A DNA stretch of 64,000 bases from Owenia fusiformis (taxonomy: Eukaryota; Annelida; Polychaeta; Sabellida; Oweniidae), in contig CAIIXF020000002.1 in NCBI GenBank assembly GCA_903813345.2, positions 17,992,813-18,056,812 on the forward strand, in the 5' to 3' direction. This document shows, in pieces, positions 24,827-37,022 of this stretch; within the stretch, counting starts at the first letter, position 1; every line of letters starts with the position of its first letter. The position numbers and the translations under genes were made by a program. Below the pieces are notes generated by a model, which saw only the letters and a list, made by a program, of their open reading frames with translations, did not search any database and was not told where the DNA came from.

Positions 24827-26373
24827 TATATCCCCCTAACAGAGAAGTCAATCGATACATCCCTCCTTTGGCAAACGTAAAAATATATACATAAACGTCT
24901 CACAATATATCAAACTAGTCGCTGCTACCAGTGCGATGTACAGCTGGTCCGAAAATTGACATTCCGTACATAGTCCAAAGTAAATCAGACTTGTATGACA
25001 AATTAGATACTCAATATCTCACGAATAGAATGACCAATTAACAAGTCCTCGGTAGGGCAAATGTAAAAATGTATCCTGAAACATCTCAGTAAATAACAAA
25101 TATCATGCTGCCACCAGCGTAACGCACGACTGGTCCAAAAATTGACATTTCCTCCAGAGCACAAACTACATCATAGATTTAAGACGAATTAAATATAAAA
25201 TATCTCACGAACGGGAACATCATTCAATAAATCCATTCAATAGAATACTCCAAAATATAAACTTAAACGTCTCACAAAATTGCAAAGGACTGGCGTGTAC
25301 CAGTGTGACGTACGACTGGTCGGAAAATTGACATTTCGTCAAGAGCGCAAATTGCATAAGCGATTTAAGACGAATTGGATATTATATATCCCCCTAAAAG
25401 AGAAGTCAATCGATACATCCCTCCTTTGGCAAACGTAAAAATATATACTTAAACGTTTCACAATATATCAAACTAGTCGTTGCTACCAGTGCGATGTACA
25501 GCTGGTCCGAAAATTGACATTCCGTACATAGCCCAAAGTAAATCAGACTTGTATGACAAATTAGATACTCAATATCTCACGAATAGAATGACCAATCAAC
25601 AAGTCCTCGGTAGGGCAAATGTAAATTTTGTCTCATGAAATATCTCACTAAATAACAAATATCATGCTGCCACCAGCGTTACGTACGACGGGTCCGAAAA
25701 TTGACATTTCCTCCAGAGCACAAACTGCATCATAGATTTAAGACGAATTAGATATAAAATATATCACAAACGGGAACATCATTCATTAAATCCATTCAAG
25801 AGCATACTCCAAAATATATACTTAAACGTCTCACAAAATTGCAAAGGACTGGCATGTACCAGTGTGACGTACGACTCGTCGGAAAATTGACATTTCGTCA
25901 AGAGCTCAAATTGCATAAGCGATTTAAGACGAATTGGATATTATATATCCCCCTAACAGAGAAGTCAATCGATGCATCCCTCGTTTGGCAAACGTAAAAA
26001 TATATACTTAAACGTCTTACAATAAATCAAACTAGTCGCTGCTACCAGTGCGATGTACAGCTGGTCCAAAAATTGACATTCCGTACATAGCCCAAAGTAA
26101 ATCAGACTTGTATGACAAATTAGAAACTCAATATCTCACGAATAGAATGACCAATCAACAAGTCCTCGGTAGGGCAATTGTAAAAATGTATCCTGAAACA
26201 TCTCACTAAATAACAAATATCATGCTGCCACCAGCGTTACGTACGACTGGTCCGAAAATTGACATTTCCTCCAGAGCACAAACTGCATCATAGATTTAAG
26301 ACGAATTAGATATAAAATATATTACGAACGGGAACATCATTCATTAAATCCATTCAAGAGCATACTCCAAAAA
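24827..26373 (+). repeat. Satellite array segment 6
   Basis: About 2.8 trimer units. They include TCGTCGGAAAATTGAC and CTCGTTTGGC variants shared with 14160–14290 of the other block. The segment ends at the AT-rich tail of the second SINE. Confidence 0.92.
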
Positions 26374-26740
26374 ATATATATATATATATCTTTTATTGAC
26401 TCTTTAGATGTCATATCATGACATATTAGTCACTTAGGTAGAGCAGTTCTTCCCATTGTCGAGTTGAAGAACTGGTATCTTTATCCTGGCTAGAACCATA
26501 GACAATTCTAGCCAGCGCCAGCCTTTTATCGAGTTAGCAGCACTCTAGTAATCGCCGGTATAGGTCAGCAGTCATAGGTCAAAGACAAATCACAAGAAGT
26601 GCTGTGACTTGGGTTTGAACCCAAGACCTCTACTTTTCAGCTTGAAGCCAGACTTCCCGCTTTTCAGACCAATGCCTTAACCACTAGGCCAACCACTAGG
26701 CTCTTCAGACCAATGCCTTAACCACTAGGCCAACCCGGCG
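26374..26740 (-). mobile_element. tRNA-derived SINE, copy 2 (duplicate of 14667–15034)
   Basis: Same element, same insertion point and same partly doubled head as copy 1, with a few substitutions (for example GTCGAGTTGAAG against GTCGAGCTGAAG). Shared junctions show it was inserted before the block was duplicated. Confidence 0.9.
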
Positions 26741-29409
26741 ATATACTTAAACGTCTCACAAAATTGCAAAGGACCGGCATGTACAAATGTGACGTGGGAC
26801 TGGTCGGAAAATTGACATTTCGTCAAGAGCGCAAATTGCATAAGCGATTTAAGACGAATTGGATATTATATATCCCCCTAACAGAGAAGTCAATCGATAC
26901 ATCCCTCCTTTGGCAAACGTAAAAATATATACATAAACGTCTCACAATATATCAAACTAGTCGCTGCTACAAGTGTGATGTACAGCTGGTCCGAAAATTG
27001 ACATTCCGTACATAGCCCAAAGTAAATCAGACTTGTATGACAAATTAGATAGTCAATATCTCACGAATAGAATGACCAATCAACAAGTCCTCGGTAGGGC
27101 AATTGTAAAAATGTATCCTGAAACATCTCACTAAATAACAAATATCATACTGCCACCAGCATTACGTACGACAGGTCCGAAAATTGACATTTCCACCAGA
27201 GCACAAACTGCATCATAGATTTAAGACGAATTAAATATAAAATATCTCACGAACGGGAACATCATTCATTAAATCCATTCAAGAGCATACTCCAAAATAT
27301 ATACTTAAACGTCTCACAAAATTACAAAGGACTGGCATGTACCAGTGTGACGTACGACTGGTCGGAAAATTGAAATTTCGTCAAGAGTGCAAATTGCATA
27401 AGCGATTTAAGACGAATTGGATATTATATATCCCCCTAAAAGAGAAGTCAATCGATACATCCCTCCTTTGCAAACGTAAAAATATATACATAAACGTCTC
27501 ACAATATATCAAACTAGTCGCTGCTTCAAGTGTGATGTACAGCTGGTCCGAAAATTGACATTCCGTACATAGCCCAAAGTAAATCAGACTTGTATGACAA
27601 ATTAGATACTCAATATCTCACGAATAGAATGACCAATCAACAAGTCCTCGGTAGGGCAAATGTAAAAATGTATCCTGAAACATCTCCCTAAATAACAAAT
27701 ATCACGTTGCCACCAGCGTTAAGTACGACTGGTCCGAAAATTGACATTTCCACCAGAGCACAAACTGCATCATAGATTTAAGAAGAATTAGATATAAAAT
27801 ATATCACGAACGGGAACATCATTCATTAAATCCATTCAAGAGCATACTCCAAAATATATACTTAAACGTCTCACAAAATTGTGAAGGACTGGCATGTACC
27901 AGTGTGACATACGACTGGTCGGAAAATTGACATTTCGTCAAGAGTGCAAATTGCATAAGCGATTTAAGACGAATTGGATATTATATATCCCCCTAACAGA
28001 GAAGTCAATCGATACATCCCTCCTTTGGCAAACGTCAAAATATACACATAAACTTCTCACAATATATCAAACTAGTCGCTGCTACCAGTGCGATGTACAG
28101 CTGGTCCGAAAATTGACATTCCGTACATAGCCCAAAGTGAATCAGACTTGTATGGCAAATTAGATACTCAATATCTCACAAATAGAATGACCAATTAACA
28201 AGTCCTCGGTAGGACAAATGTAAAAATGTATCCTGAAACATCTCAGTAAATAACAAATATCATTCTTCCATCAGCGTTACGTACGACTGGTCCGAAAATT
28301 GACATTTCCTCCAGAGCACAAACTGCATCATAGATTTAAGACGAATTAGATATAAAATATATCACGAACGGGAACATCATTCATTAAAATCATTGAAGAG
28401 CATACTCCAAAATATATACTTCAAATTCTCATAAAATTGGAAAGGACTGGCATGTACCAGTGTGACGTACGACTGGTCGGAAAATTGACATTTCGTCAAG
28501 AGCGCAAATTGCATAAGCAATTTAAAACAAATTGGATATTATATATCCTCCTAACAGAGAAGTCAATCGATACATCCCTCCTTTGACAAACGTTAAAATA
28601 TATACATAAACGTCTCACAATATATCAAACTAGTCGCTGCTACCAGTGCGATGTACAGCTGGTCCGAAAAATGACATTCCGTACAAAGCCCAAAGTAAAT
28701 CAGACTTGTATGACAAATTAGATACTCAATATCTCACGAATAGAATGACCAATCAACAAGTCCTCGGTAGGGCAAATGTAAAAATGTATCCTGAAACATC
28801 TCCCTAAATAACAAATATCACGTTGCCACCAGCGTTACGTACGACTGGTCCGAAAATTGACATTTCCACCAGAGCACAAACTGCATCATAGATTTAAGAC
28901 GAATTAGATATAAAATATATCACGAACGGGATCATCATTCATTAAATCCATTCAAGAGCATACTCCAAAATATATACTTAAACGTCTCACAAAATTGCAA
29001 AGGACTGACATGTACCAGTGTGACGTACGACTGGTCGGAAAATTGATATTTCCTCAAGAGCGCAAATTGCATAAGCGATTTCAGACGAATTGGATATTAT
29101 ATATCCCCCTAGAAGAGAAGTCAATCGATACATCCCTCCTTTTGCAAACGTAAAAATATATACATAAACGTCTCACATATATATCAAACTAGTCTCTGCT
29201 ACCAGTGCGATGTACAGCTGGTCCGAAAATTGACATTCCGTACATAGCTCAAGGTAAATCAGACTTGTATGACAAATAAAATACTCAATATCTCACGAAT
29301 AGTATGACCAATCAAAGAGTCCTCGGTAGGGCAAATGTAAAAATGTATCCTGAAACATCTCACTAAATAACAAATATCATGCTGCCACCAGCGTTACGTA
29401 CGACTGGTC
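26741..29409 (+). repeat. Satellite array segment 7
   Basis: About 4.8 trimer units. Homology to the first large block holds to about 28135 and then shifts. The last unit stops in monomer C at TACGACTGGTC, inside the conserved box, where the minisatellite begins. Confidence 0.92.
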
Positions 29410-31533
29410 TTTTAATTATCTTAAACCACGCCTTTTTTTCGATTTTCTCGTTTTTTATATTAAGACACGCCCCTTTATCGTTTTTTTCGCTTTTAATTAC
29501 CTTAAACCATGCCTCTTTTTCGATTTTTTCGTTTTTTACGCTAAGCCTCGCCCCCTTTATCGGGTTTTCGCTTTTAATTACCCTAAATGACGCCTCTTTT
29601 TCGATTTTATCGTTAATTTCGTTTTATATGCTAAGCCACGCCCCCTTTATCAGTTTTTCGCTTTAAATTACTTTAAACCACGCCTCTTTCGACTTTTTTT
29701 AACGCTAAGCCACGCCCCCTTTATCAGTTTTTCGCTTTACATTACCTTAAACCACGCCTCTTTCTCGATTTATTCGTTTTTTTTACTGTAAGCCACGCCC
29801 CTTTATCGTTTTTCCGCTTTTAATTACCTTAAACCACGCCTCTTTTTTGATTTATTCGTTTTTTACTGTAAGCCACGCCCCTTTATCGTTTTTTTCGCTT
29901 TTAATTACTTTAAACCAGGCCTCTTTTTCGATTTTTTCGATTTTTTTACTGTAAGCCACACCCCTTTATCGGTTTTTTTTGCTTTCAATTACCTTAAACC
30001 ACGCCTCTTTTTCGATTTATTCGTTTTTTTTACTGTAAGCCACGCCCCTTTATTGTTTTTTCGCTTTTAATTACCTTAAACCACGCCTCTTTTTCGAATT
30101 TTTTAACACTAAGCCCACCCCCTTTATCAGTTTTTCGCTTTACATTACCTTAAACCACGCCTCTTTTTCGAATTTTTTAACACTAAGCCCACCCCCTTTA
30201 TCAGTTTTTCGCTTTACATTACCTTAAACCACGCCTCTTTTTCGATTTTTTCGTTTTTGACGCTAAGCCACGCCCCTTTATCGTTTTTTCGCTTTTAATT
30301 ACCTGAAAACACTAAGCCCACCCCCTTTATCAGTTTTTCGCTTTACATTACCTTAAACCACGCCTCTTTTTCGATTTTTTCGTTTTTGACGCTAAGCCAC
30401 GCCCCTTTATCGTTTTTTTCGCTTTTAATTACCTGAAACCACGCCTCTTTTTCGATTTATTCGTTTTTTTACGGTAAGCCACGCCCCTTTATCGCTTTCC
30501 GCTTTTAATTACCTTAAACCACGCATCTTTTTCGATTTTCTCGTTAATTAAGTTAAGCCACGCCCCCTTTATCAGTTTTTCGCTTTAAATTACCTTAAAC
30601 AACGCCTCTTTTTTGATTTTTTCGTTTTTTTACTGTACGCCCCACCCCTTTATCGTTTTTTTTCGCTTTTTATTACCTTAAACCACGCCTCTTTTTCGAT
30701 TTATTCGTTTTTTTTTACTGTAAGCCACGCCCCTTTATCGTTTTTTTCGCTTTTAATTACTTTAAACCACGCCTCTTTTTCGATTTTTTTCGATTTTTTT
30801 ACTGTAAGCCACACCCCTTTATCGGTTTTTTTCGCTTTTAATTACTTTAAACCACGCCTCTTTTTCGATTTTTTCGTTTTTCACGCTAAGCCACGCCCCC
30901 TTTATCATTTTTTCGCTTTAAATTACCTTAAACCACGCCTCTTTTTCGATTTTTTCGTTTTTAAACTGTTAGCCACGCCCCTTTATCGTTTTTCGCTTTA
31001 AATTACCTTAAACCACGCCTCTTTTTCGATAAATTCGTTTTTTTACTGTAAGCCTTGCCCCTTTATCGTTTTTTTCGCTTTTAATTACTTTAAACCACGC
31101 CTCTTTTTAGATTTATTCGTTTTTTTACTGTAAGCCACGCCCCTCTATTGTTTTTTCGCTTTTAATTACTTTAAACCACGCTCTTTTCGATTTTTTCGTT
31201 TTTCATGCTAAGCTACGCCCCCTTTGTCATTTTTTCGCTTTAAATTACCTTAAACCACGCCTCTTTTTCGATTTTTTCGTTTTTTAACTGTAAGCCACGC
31301 CCCTTTATCGTTTTTTCGCTTTTAATTACCTTTAACCACGCCTCTTTTTCAATTTATTCGTTTTTTCACTGTAAGCCTTGCCCCTTTATCGTTTTTTCGC
31401 TTTTAATTACCTTAAACCACGCCTCTTTTTCGATTTTTTCGTTTTTTACGCTAATCCACGCCCCTTTTATCAGTTTTTCGCTTTAAATTACCTTAAACCA
31501 CGCCTCTTTTTCGATTTTTTCGAATATATTTTT
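29410..31533 (+). repeat. Minisatellite, ~81-bp unit rich in CCACGCCC
   Basis: About 26 copies of a unit reading roughly AATTACCTTAAACCACGCC, TCTTTTTCGATTTTTTCG, TTTTTACTGTAAGCCACGCC and CCTTTATCGTTTTTTCGCTTT. Repeat starts at 29751, 29833, 29914 and 29998 give spacings of 81–84 bp. The plus strand is strongly pyrimidine-rich. Larger duplicated blocks are visible inside (about 30090–30260 repeats itself, as does 30310–30420). It interrupts the satellite: the flank AAATATCATGCTGCCACC occurs on both sides, so about 40 bp of satellite is present twice. Confidence 0.93.
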
Positions 31534-34500
31534 CAAATATCATGCTGCCACCAGCGTTACGAACGAATGGTCCGAAAATTGACATTTCCTTCAGTGCACA
31601 AACTGCATCATAGATTTAAGACGAATTAGATATAAAATATATCACGAACGGGAACATCATTCATTAAATTCATTCAAGAGCATACTCCAAAATATATACT
31701 CAAACGTCTCACAAAATTGCAAAGGACTGGCATGTACCAGTGTGACGTACGACTGGTCGGAAAATTTACATTTCGTCAATAGCGCAAATTGCATAAGCGA
31801 TTTAAGACGAATTGGATGTTATATATCTCCTAACAGAGAAGTCAATCGATACATCCCTCCTTTGGCAAACGTAAAAATATATACATAAACGTCTCACAAT
31901 ATATCAAACGAGTCGCTGCTACCAGGGCGATGCACAGCTGGTCCGAAAACTGACATTCCGTACATAGCCCAAAGTAAATCAGACATGTATGACAAATTAG
32001 ATACTCAATATCTCACGAATAGAATGACCAATCAACAAGTCCTCGGTAGGGCAAATGTAAAAAGTATCCTGAAGCATCTCACTTGATAAAAGATATCATG
32101 CTGCCACCAGCATTACGTACTACTGGCCCGAAAATTGACTTTCCTCCAGATCACAAACTGCATCATAGATTTAAGACGAATTAGATATAAAATATATCAC
32201 GAACGGAAACATCATTCATTAAATCTATTCAAGAGCATACTCCAAAATATATACTTAAACGTCTTACAAAATTGCAAAGGACTGGCATGTTCCAGTGTGA
32301 CGTACGACTGGTCGGAAAATTTACATTTCGTCAAGAGCGCAAATTGCATAAGCGATTTAAGACGAATTGGATATTATATATCCCCCTAACAGAGAAGTCA
32401 ATCGATACATCCATCCTTTTGCAAACGTAAAAATATATACATAAACGTCTCAAAATATATCAAACTAGTCGCTGCTACCAGTGCCATGTACAGCTGGTCC
32501 GAAAATTGACATTCCGTACATAGCCCAAAGTAAATGAGAATTGTATGACAAATTAGATACTCAATATATCACGAATAGAATGACCAATCAACAAGTCCTT
32601 GGTAGGGCAAATGTAAAAACGTATCCTGGAACATCTCACTAAACAACAAATATCATGCTGCCACCAGCGTTACGTACGACTGGTCCAAAATTGACATTTC
32701 CTCAAGAGCACAAACTGCAGCATAGATTTAAGACGAATAAGATATAAAATATATCACGAACGGGAACATCATTCATTAAATCCATTCTAGAGCATACTTC
32801 AAAATATATACTCAAACGTCTCAAAAAATTGCAAAGGACTGGCATGTACCAGTGTGACGTACGACAGGTCGAAAAATTGACATTTTGTCAAGAGCGCAAA
32901 TTGAATAAGCGATTTAAGACGATTTGGATATTATGTATCCACCTAACAGAGAAGTCAATCGATACATCCCTCCTTTGGCAAACGTAAAAACATATACATA
33001 AACGTATCACAATATATCAAACGAGTCGCTGCTACCAGTGCGATGTACAGCTGGTCCGAAAACTGTCTTCCGTACATAGCCCAAAGTAAATCAGACTTGT
33101 ATGACAAATTAGATACTCAATATCTCACGAATAGAATGACCAATCAACAAGTCCTCGGTAGGGCAAATGAAAAAATGTATCCTGAAACATCTCACTAAAT
33201 AACAAATATCATGCTGCCACCAGCGTTACGTACGACTGGTTCGAAAATTGACATTTCCTCACGAGCACAAACTGCATCATAGATTTAAGACGAATTAGAT
33301 ATAAAATATATCACGAACGGGAACACCATTCATTAAATCCATTCAAGAGCATACTCTAAAATTTATACTTAAACGTCTCACAAAATTGCAAAGGACTGGC
33401 ATGTACCAGTGTGACGTACGACTGGTCGGAAAATTGACATTTCGTCAAGAGCGCAAATTGCATAAGCGATTTAACATGAATTGGATATTATATATCCCCC
33501 TAACAGAGAAGTCAATCGATACATCCCTCCTTTGGCAAACGTAAAAACATATACATAAACGTATCACAATATATCAAACTAGTCGCTGCTACCAGTGCGA
33601 TGTACAGCTGGTCCGAAAACTATCTTCCTTACATAGCCCAAAGTAAATCAGACTTGTATGACAAACTAGATACTCAATATCTCACGAATAGAATGACCAA
33701 TCAACAAGTCCTCGAAAGGGCAAACGTGAAAATGTATTCTGTAACATCTCATTAAATAACAAATATCGTGCTGCCACCAGCGTTACGTACGACTGGTCCG
33801 AAAATTGACATTTCCTCCAGAGCACAAACTGCATCATAGATTTAAGACGAATTAGATATAAAATATATCACGAATGGGAACATCATTCGTTATATCCATT
33901 CAAGAGCATACTCCAAAATATATCCTTAAATGTCTCACAAAATTGCAAAGGACTGGCATGTACCAGTGTGACGTACGACTGGTCGGAAAATTGACATTTC
34001 GTCAAGAGCGCAAATTGCATAAGCGATTTAAGACGAATTGGATATTATATATCCCCCTAACAGAGAAGTCAATCGATACATCCCTCCTTTGGCAAACGTA
34101 AAAATATATACATAAACGTCTCACAATATATCAAACAAGTCGCTGCTACCAGTGCGATGTACAGCTGGTCCGAAAATTGACATTCCGTCCATAGCCCAAA
34201 GTAAATCAGACTTGTATGACAAATTAGATACTCAATATCTCACGAATAGAATGACCAATCAACAAGTCCTCGGTAAGGCAAATGTAATAATGTATCCCGA
34301 AACATCTCACAAAATAACAAATATCATGCTGCCACCAGCGTTACGTACGACTGGTCCGAATATTGACATTTCCTCTAGAGCACAAACTGCATCATAGATT
34401 TTAAGACGAATTAGATATAAAATATATCACGGAGGGAAACATCATTCATTAAATCCATTCAAGAGCATACTCCAAAATATATACTGAAACGTCTCCCAAA

Positions 34501-36478
34501 ATTGCAAAGGACTGGCATGTACCAGTGTGACCTACGACTGGTCGGAAAATTGACATTTCTTCAAGAGCGCAAATTGCATAAGCGATTTAAGACGAATTGG
34601 ATATTATATATCCCCCTAACAGAGAAGTCAATCGATACATCCATCCTTTGGCAAACTTAAAAAATATATACATAAACGTCTCACAATATATCAAACTAGT
34701 CGCTGCTACCAGTGCGATGTACAGCTGGTCCGAAAATTGACATTCCGTACATAGCCCAAAGTAAATCAGACTTGTATGACAAATTAGATACTCAATATCT
34801 CACGAATAGAATGACCAATCAACAAGTCCTTGGTAGGGCAAATGTAAAAATGTATCCTGAAACATCTCACAAAATAACAAATATCATGCTGCCACCAGCG
34901 TTACGTACGACTGGTCCGAATATTGACATTTCCTCCAGTGCACAAACTGCATCATAGATTTAAGACGAATTAGATATAAAATATATCACGAAGGGGGACA
35001 TCATTCATTAAATCCATTCAAGAGCATACTCCAAAATTGTTACTTAAACGTCTCACAAAATTGCAAAGGACTGGCATGTACCAGTGTGACGTACGACTGG
35101 TCGGAAAATTGATATTTCCTCAAGAGCGCAAATTGCATAAGCGATTTAAGACGAATTGGATATTATATATCCCCCTAACAGAGAAGTCAATCGATACATC
35201 CCTCCTTTGGCAAACGTAAAAATATATACATTAACGTCTCACAATATATCAAACTAGTCGATGCTACCAGTGCGATGAACAGCTTGTTCGAAAATTGACA
35301 TTCCGTACATAGCCTAAAGTAAATCAGAATTGTATGACAAATTAGATACTCAATATCTCACGAATAGAATGACCAATCAACAAGTCCTCGGTAGGGCAAA
35401 TGTAAAAATGTATCCTGAAACAACATCTCCCTTAATAACAAATAGAAAATTGACATTCCGTACATAGCCCAAAGTAAATCAGACTTTTGTGACAAATTAG
35501 ATACTCAATATCTCATGAATAGAATGACCAATCCACAAGTCCTCGATAGGGCAAACATAAATATGTATCCTGAAACATCTCACCAAATAACAAATATCAT
35601 GCTGCCACCAGCGTTACGTATGACTGGTCCGAATATTGACATTTCCTCCAGAGCACAAACTGCATCATAGATTTAAGACGAATAGATATAAAATATATCA
35701 CGAACGGGAACATCATTCATTAAATCCATTCAAGAGCATACTCCAAAATATATACTTAAACGTCTCACAAAATTACAAGGACTGGCATATACCACTATGA
35801 CGCACGACTGGCCGGAAAATTGACATTTCGTCAAGAGCGCAAATTGCATAAGCGATTTAAGACGAATTGGATATTATATATCCCCCTAATAGAGAAGTCA
35901 ATCGATACATCCCTGCTTTGGCAAACGTAAAAATATATACATAAACGTCTCACAATATATCAAACTAATCGCTGCTACCAGTGCGATGTACAGCTGGTCC
36001 GAAAATTGACATAGCCCAAAGTAAATCAGACTTGTATGACAAATTAGATACTCAATATCTCACTAATAGAATGACCAATCAACAAGTCCTCGGTAGGGCA
36101 AATGTAAAAATGTATCCTGAAACATCTCACTAAATAACAAATATCATGCTGCCACCAGCGTTACGTACGACTGGTCCGAAAATTGACATTTCCTCCAGAG
36201 CACAAACTGCATCATAGATTTAAGACGAATTAGATATGAAATATATCACGAACGGGAACATCATTCATTAAATCCATTCAAGAGCATACTCCAAAATATA
36301 TACTTAAACGTCTTACAAAATTACAAGGACTGGCATGTACCAGTGTGACGTACGACTGGTCGGAAATTGACATTCCGTCAAGAGCGCAAATTGCATAAGC
36401 GATTTAAGACGAATTGGATATTATATATCCCCCTAACAGAGAAGCCAATCGATACATCCCTCCTTTGGCAAACGTAAA
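31534..36478 (+). repeat. Satellite array segment 8
   Basis: Nearly nine trimer units, more varied than segments 1–7. At about 35447 monomer B is cut short and followed directly by another B (AACAAATAGAAAATTGACATT), giving an A-B-B-C unit. At about 36010 ten bases are missing just after the box (ATTGACATAGCCC). The segment ends at TAAA, the target of the next element. Confidence 0.92.
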
Positions 36479-37022
36479 TAGAGATTATCCTATATGAGGT
36501 TCAGGATATTGGGATTATCCCGAGGCCAATATAATATATCTGCCCGAGGGCCGTAGGTCCCGAGGGAAGATATATTATATTGGCCAAGGGATAATCCTAA
36601 TATCCTGAACCGACTATAGGATGATCTGTTTATCCCATACCAATCACATTGTTCAATTGGCCAAAGTTCAGAAACTTTGCAACCAGCCGTTGAATTATTT
36701 AAAATATTCATGTCCAGTTTTGTATTCTTATCAGTAGCCGGATTTTCCTGTTCAAATCTTTGATTATTAACGGGGCATACTGCTCCTTCCCTTCTTTAAA
36801 GCATCAAACAGATCGCGATTGTCTGCGTTTTTCTCCATTGTCCTTTACAGTATGCGAACGTTACAAAAAAGAACCAATACGGGAACAGCGATTATGACGT
36901 AGCGGGCAGATATACTATATCTGCCCGCTCGGAGCGGGACGTAAAGCTATATCTGCCCGCTGATGAAAATATAAGTTTTTACAAACCGACTTTATGTACC
37001 CGTAACACGTCCAAGTATGGGA
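36479..37022. mobile_element. 544-bp hairpin-rich element (TAAA target)
   Basis: Flanked by TAAA (36475–36478 and 37023–37026), which is single in the intact unit (AACGTAAAAATATA). The first 140 bp fold back: CCTATATGAGGTTCAGGATATTG pairs with TAATATCCTGAACCGACTATAGG, with an inner ATATATCTGCCCGAGGG/CCCGAGGGAAGATATAT stem. A second palindrome with AGCGGGCAGATATA lies near 36900. TTTATCCCATAC at 36629 and GTATGGGATAAA at 37015 are also inverted repeats, so one element may be nested in another. No coding capacity. A partial relative is at 54043–54100. Confidence 0.75.
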
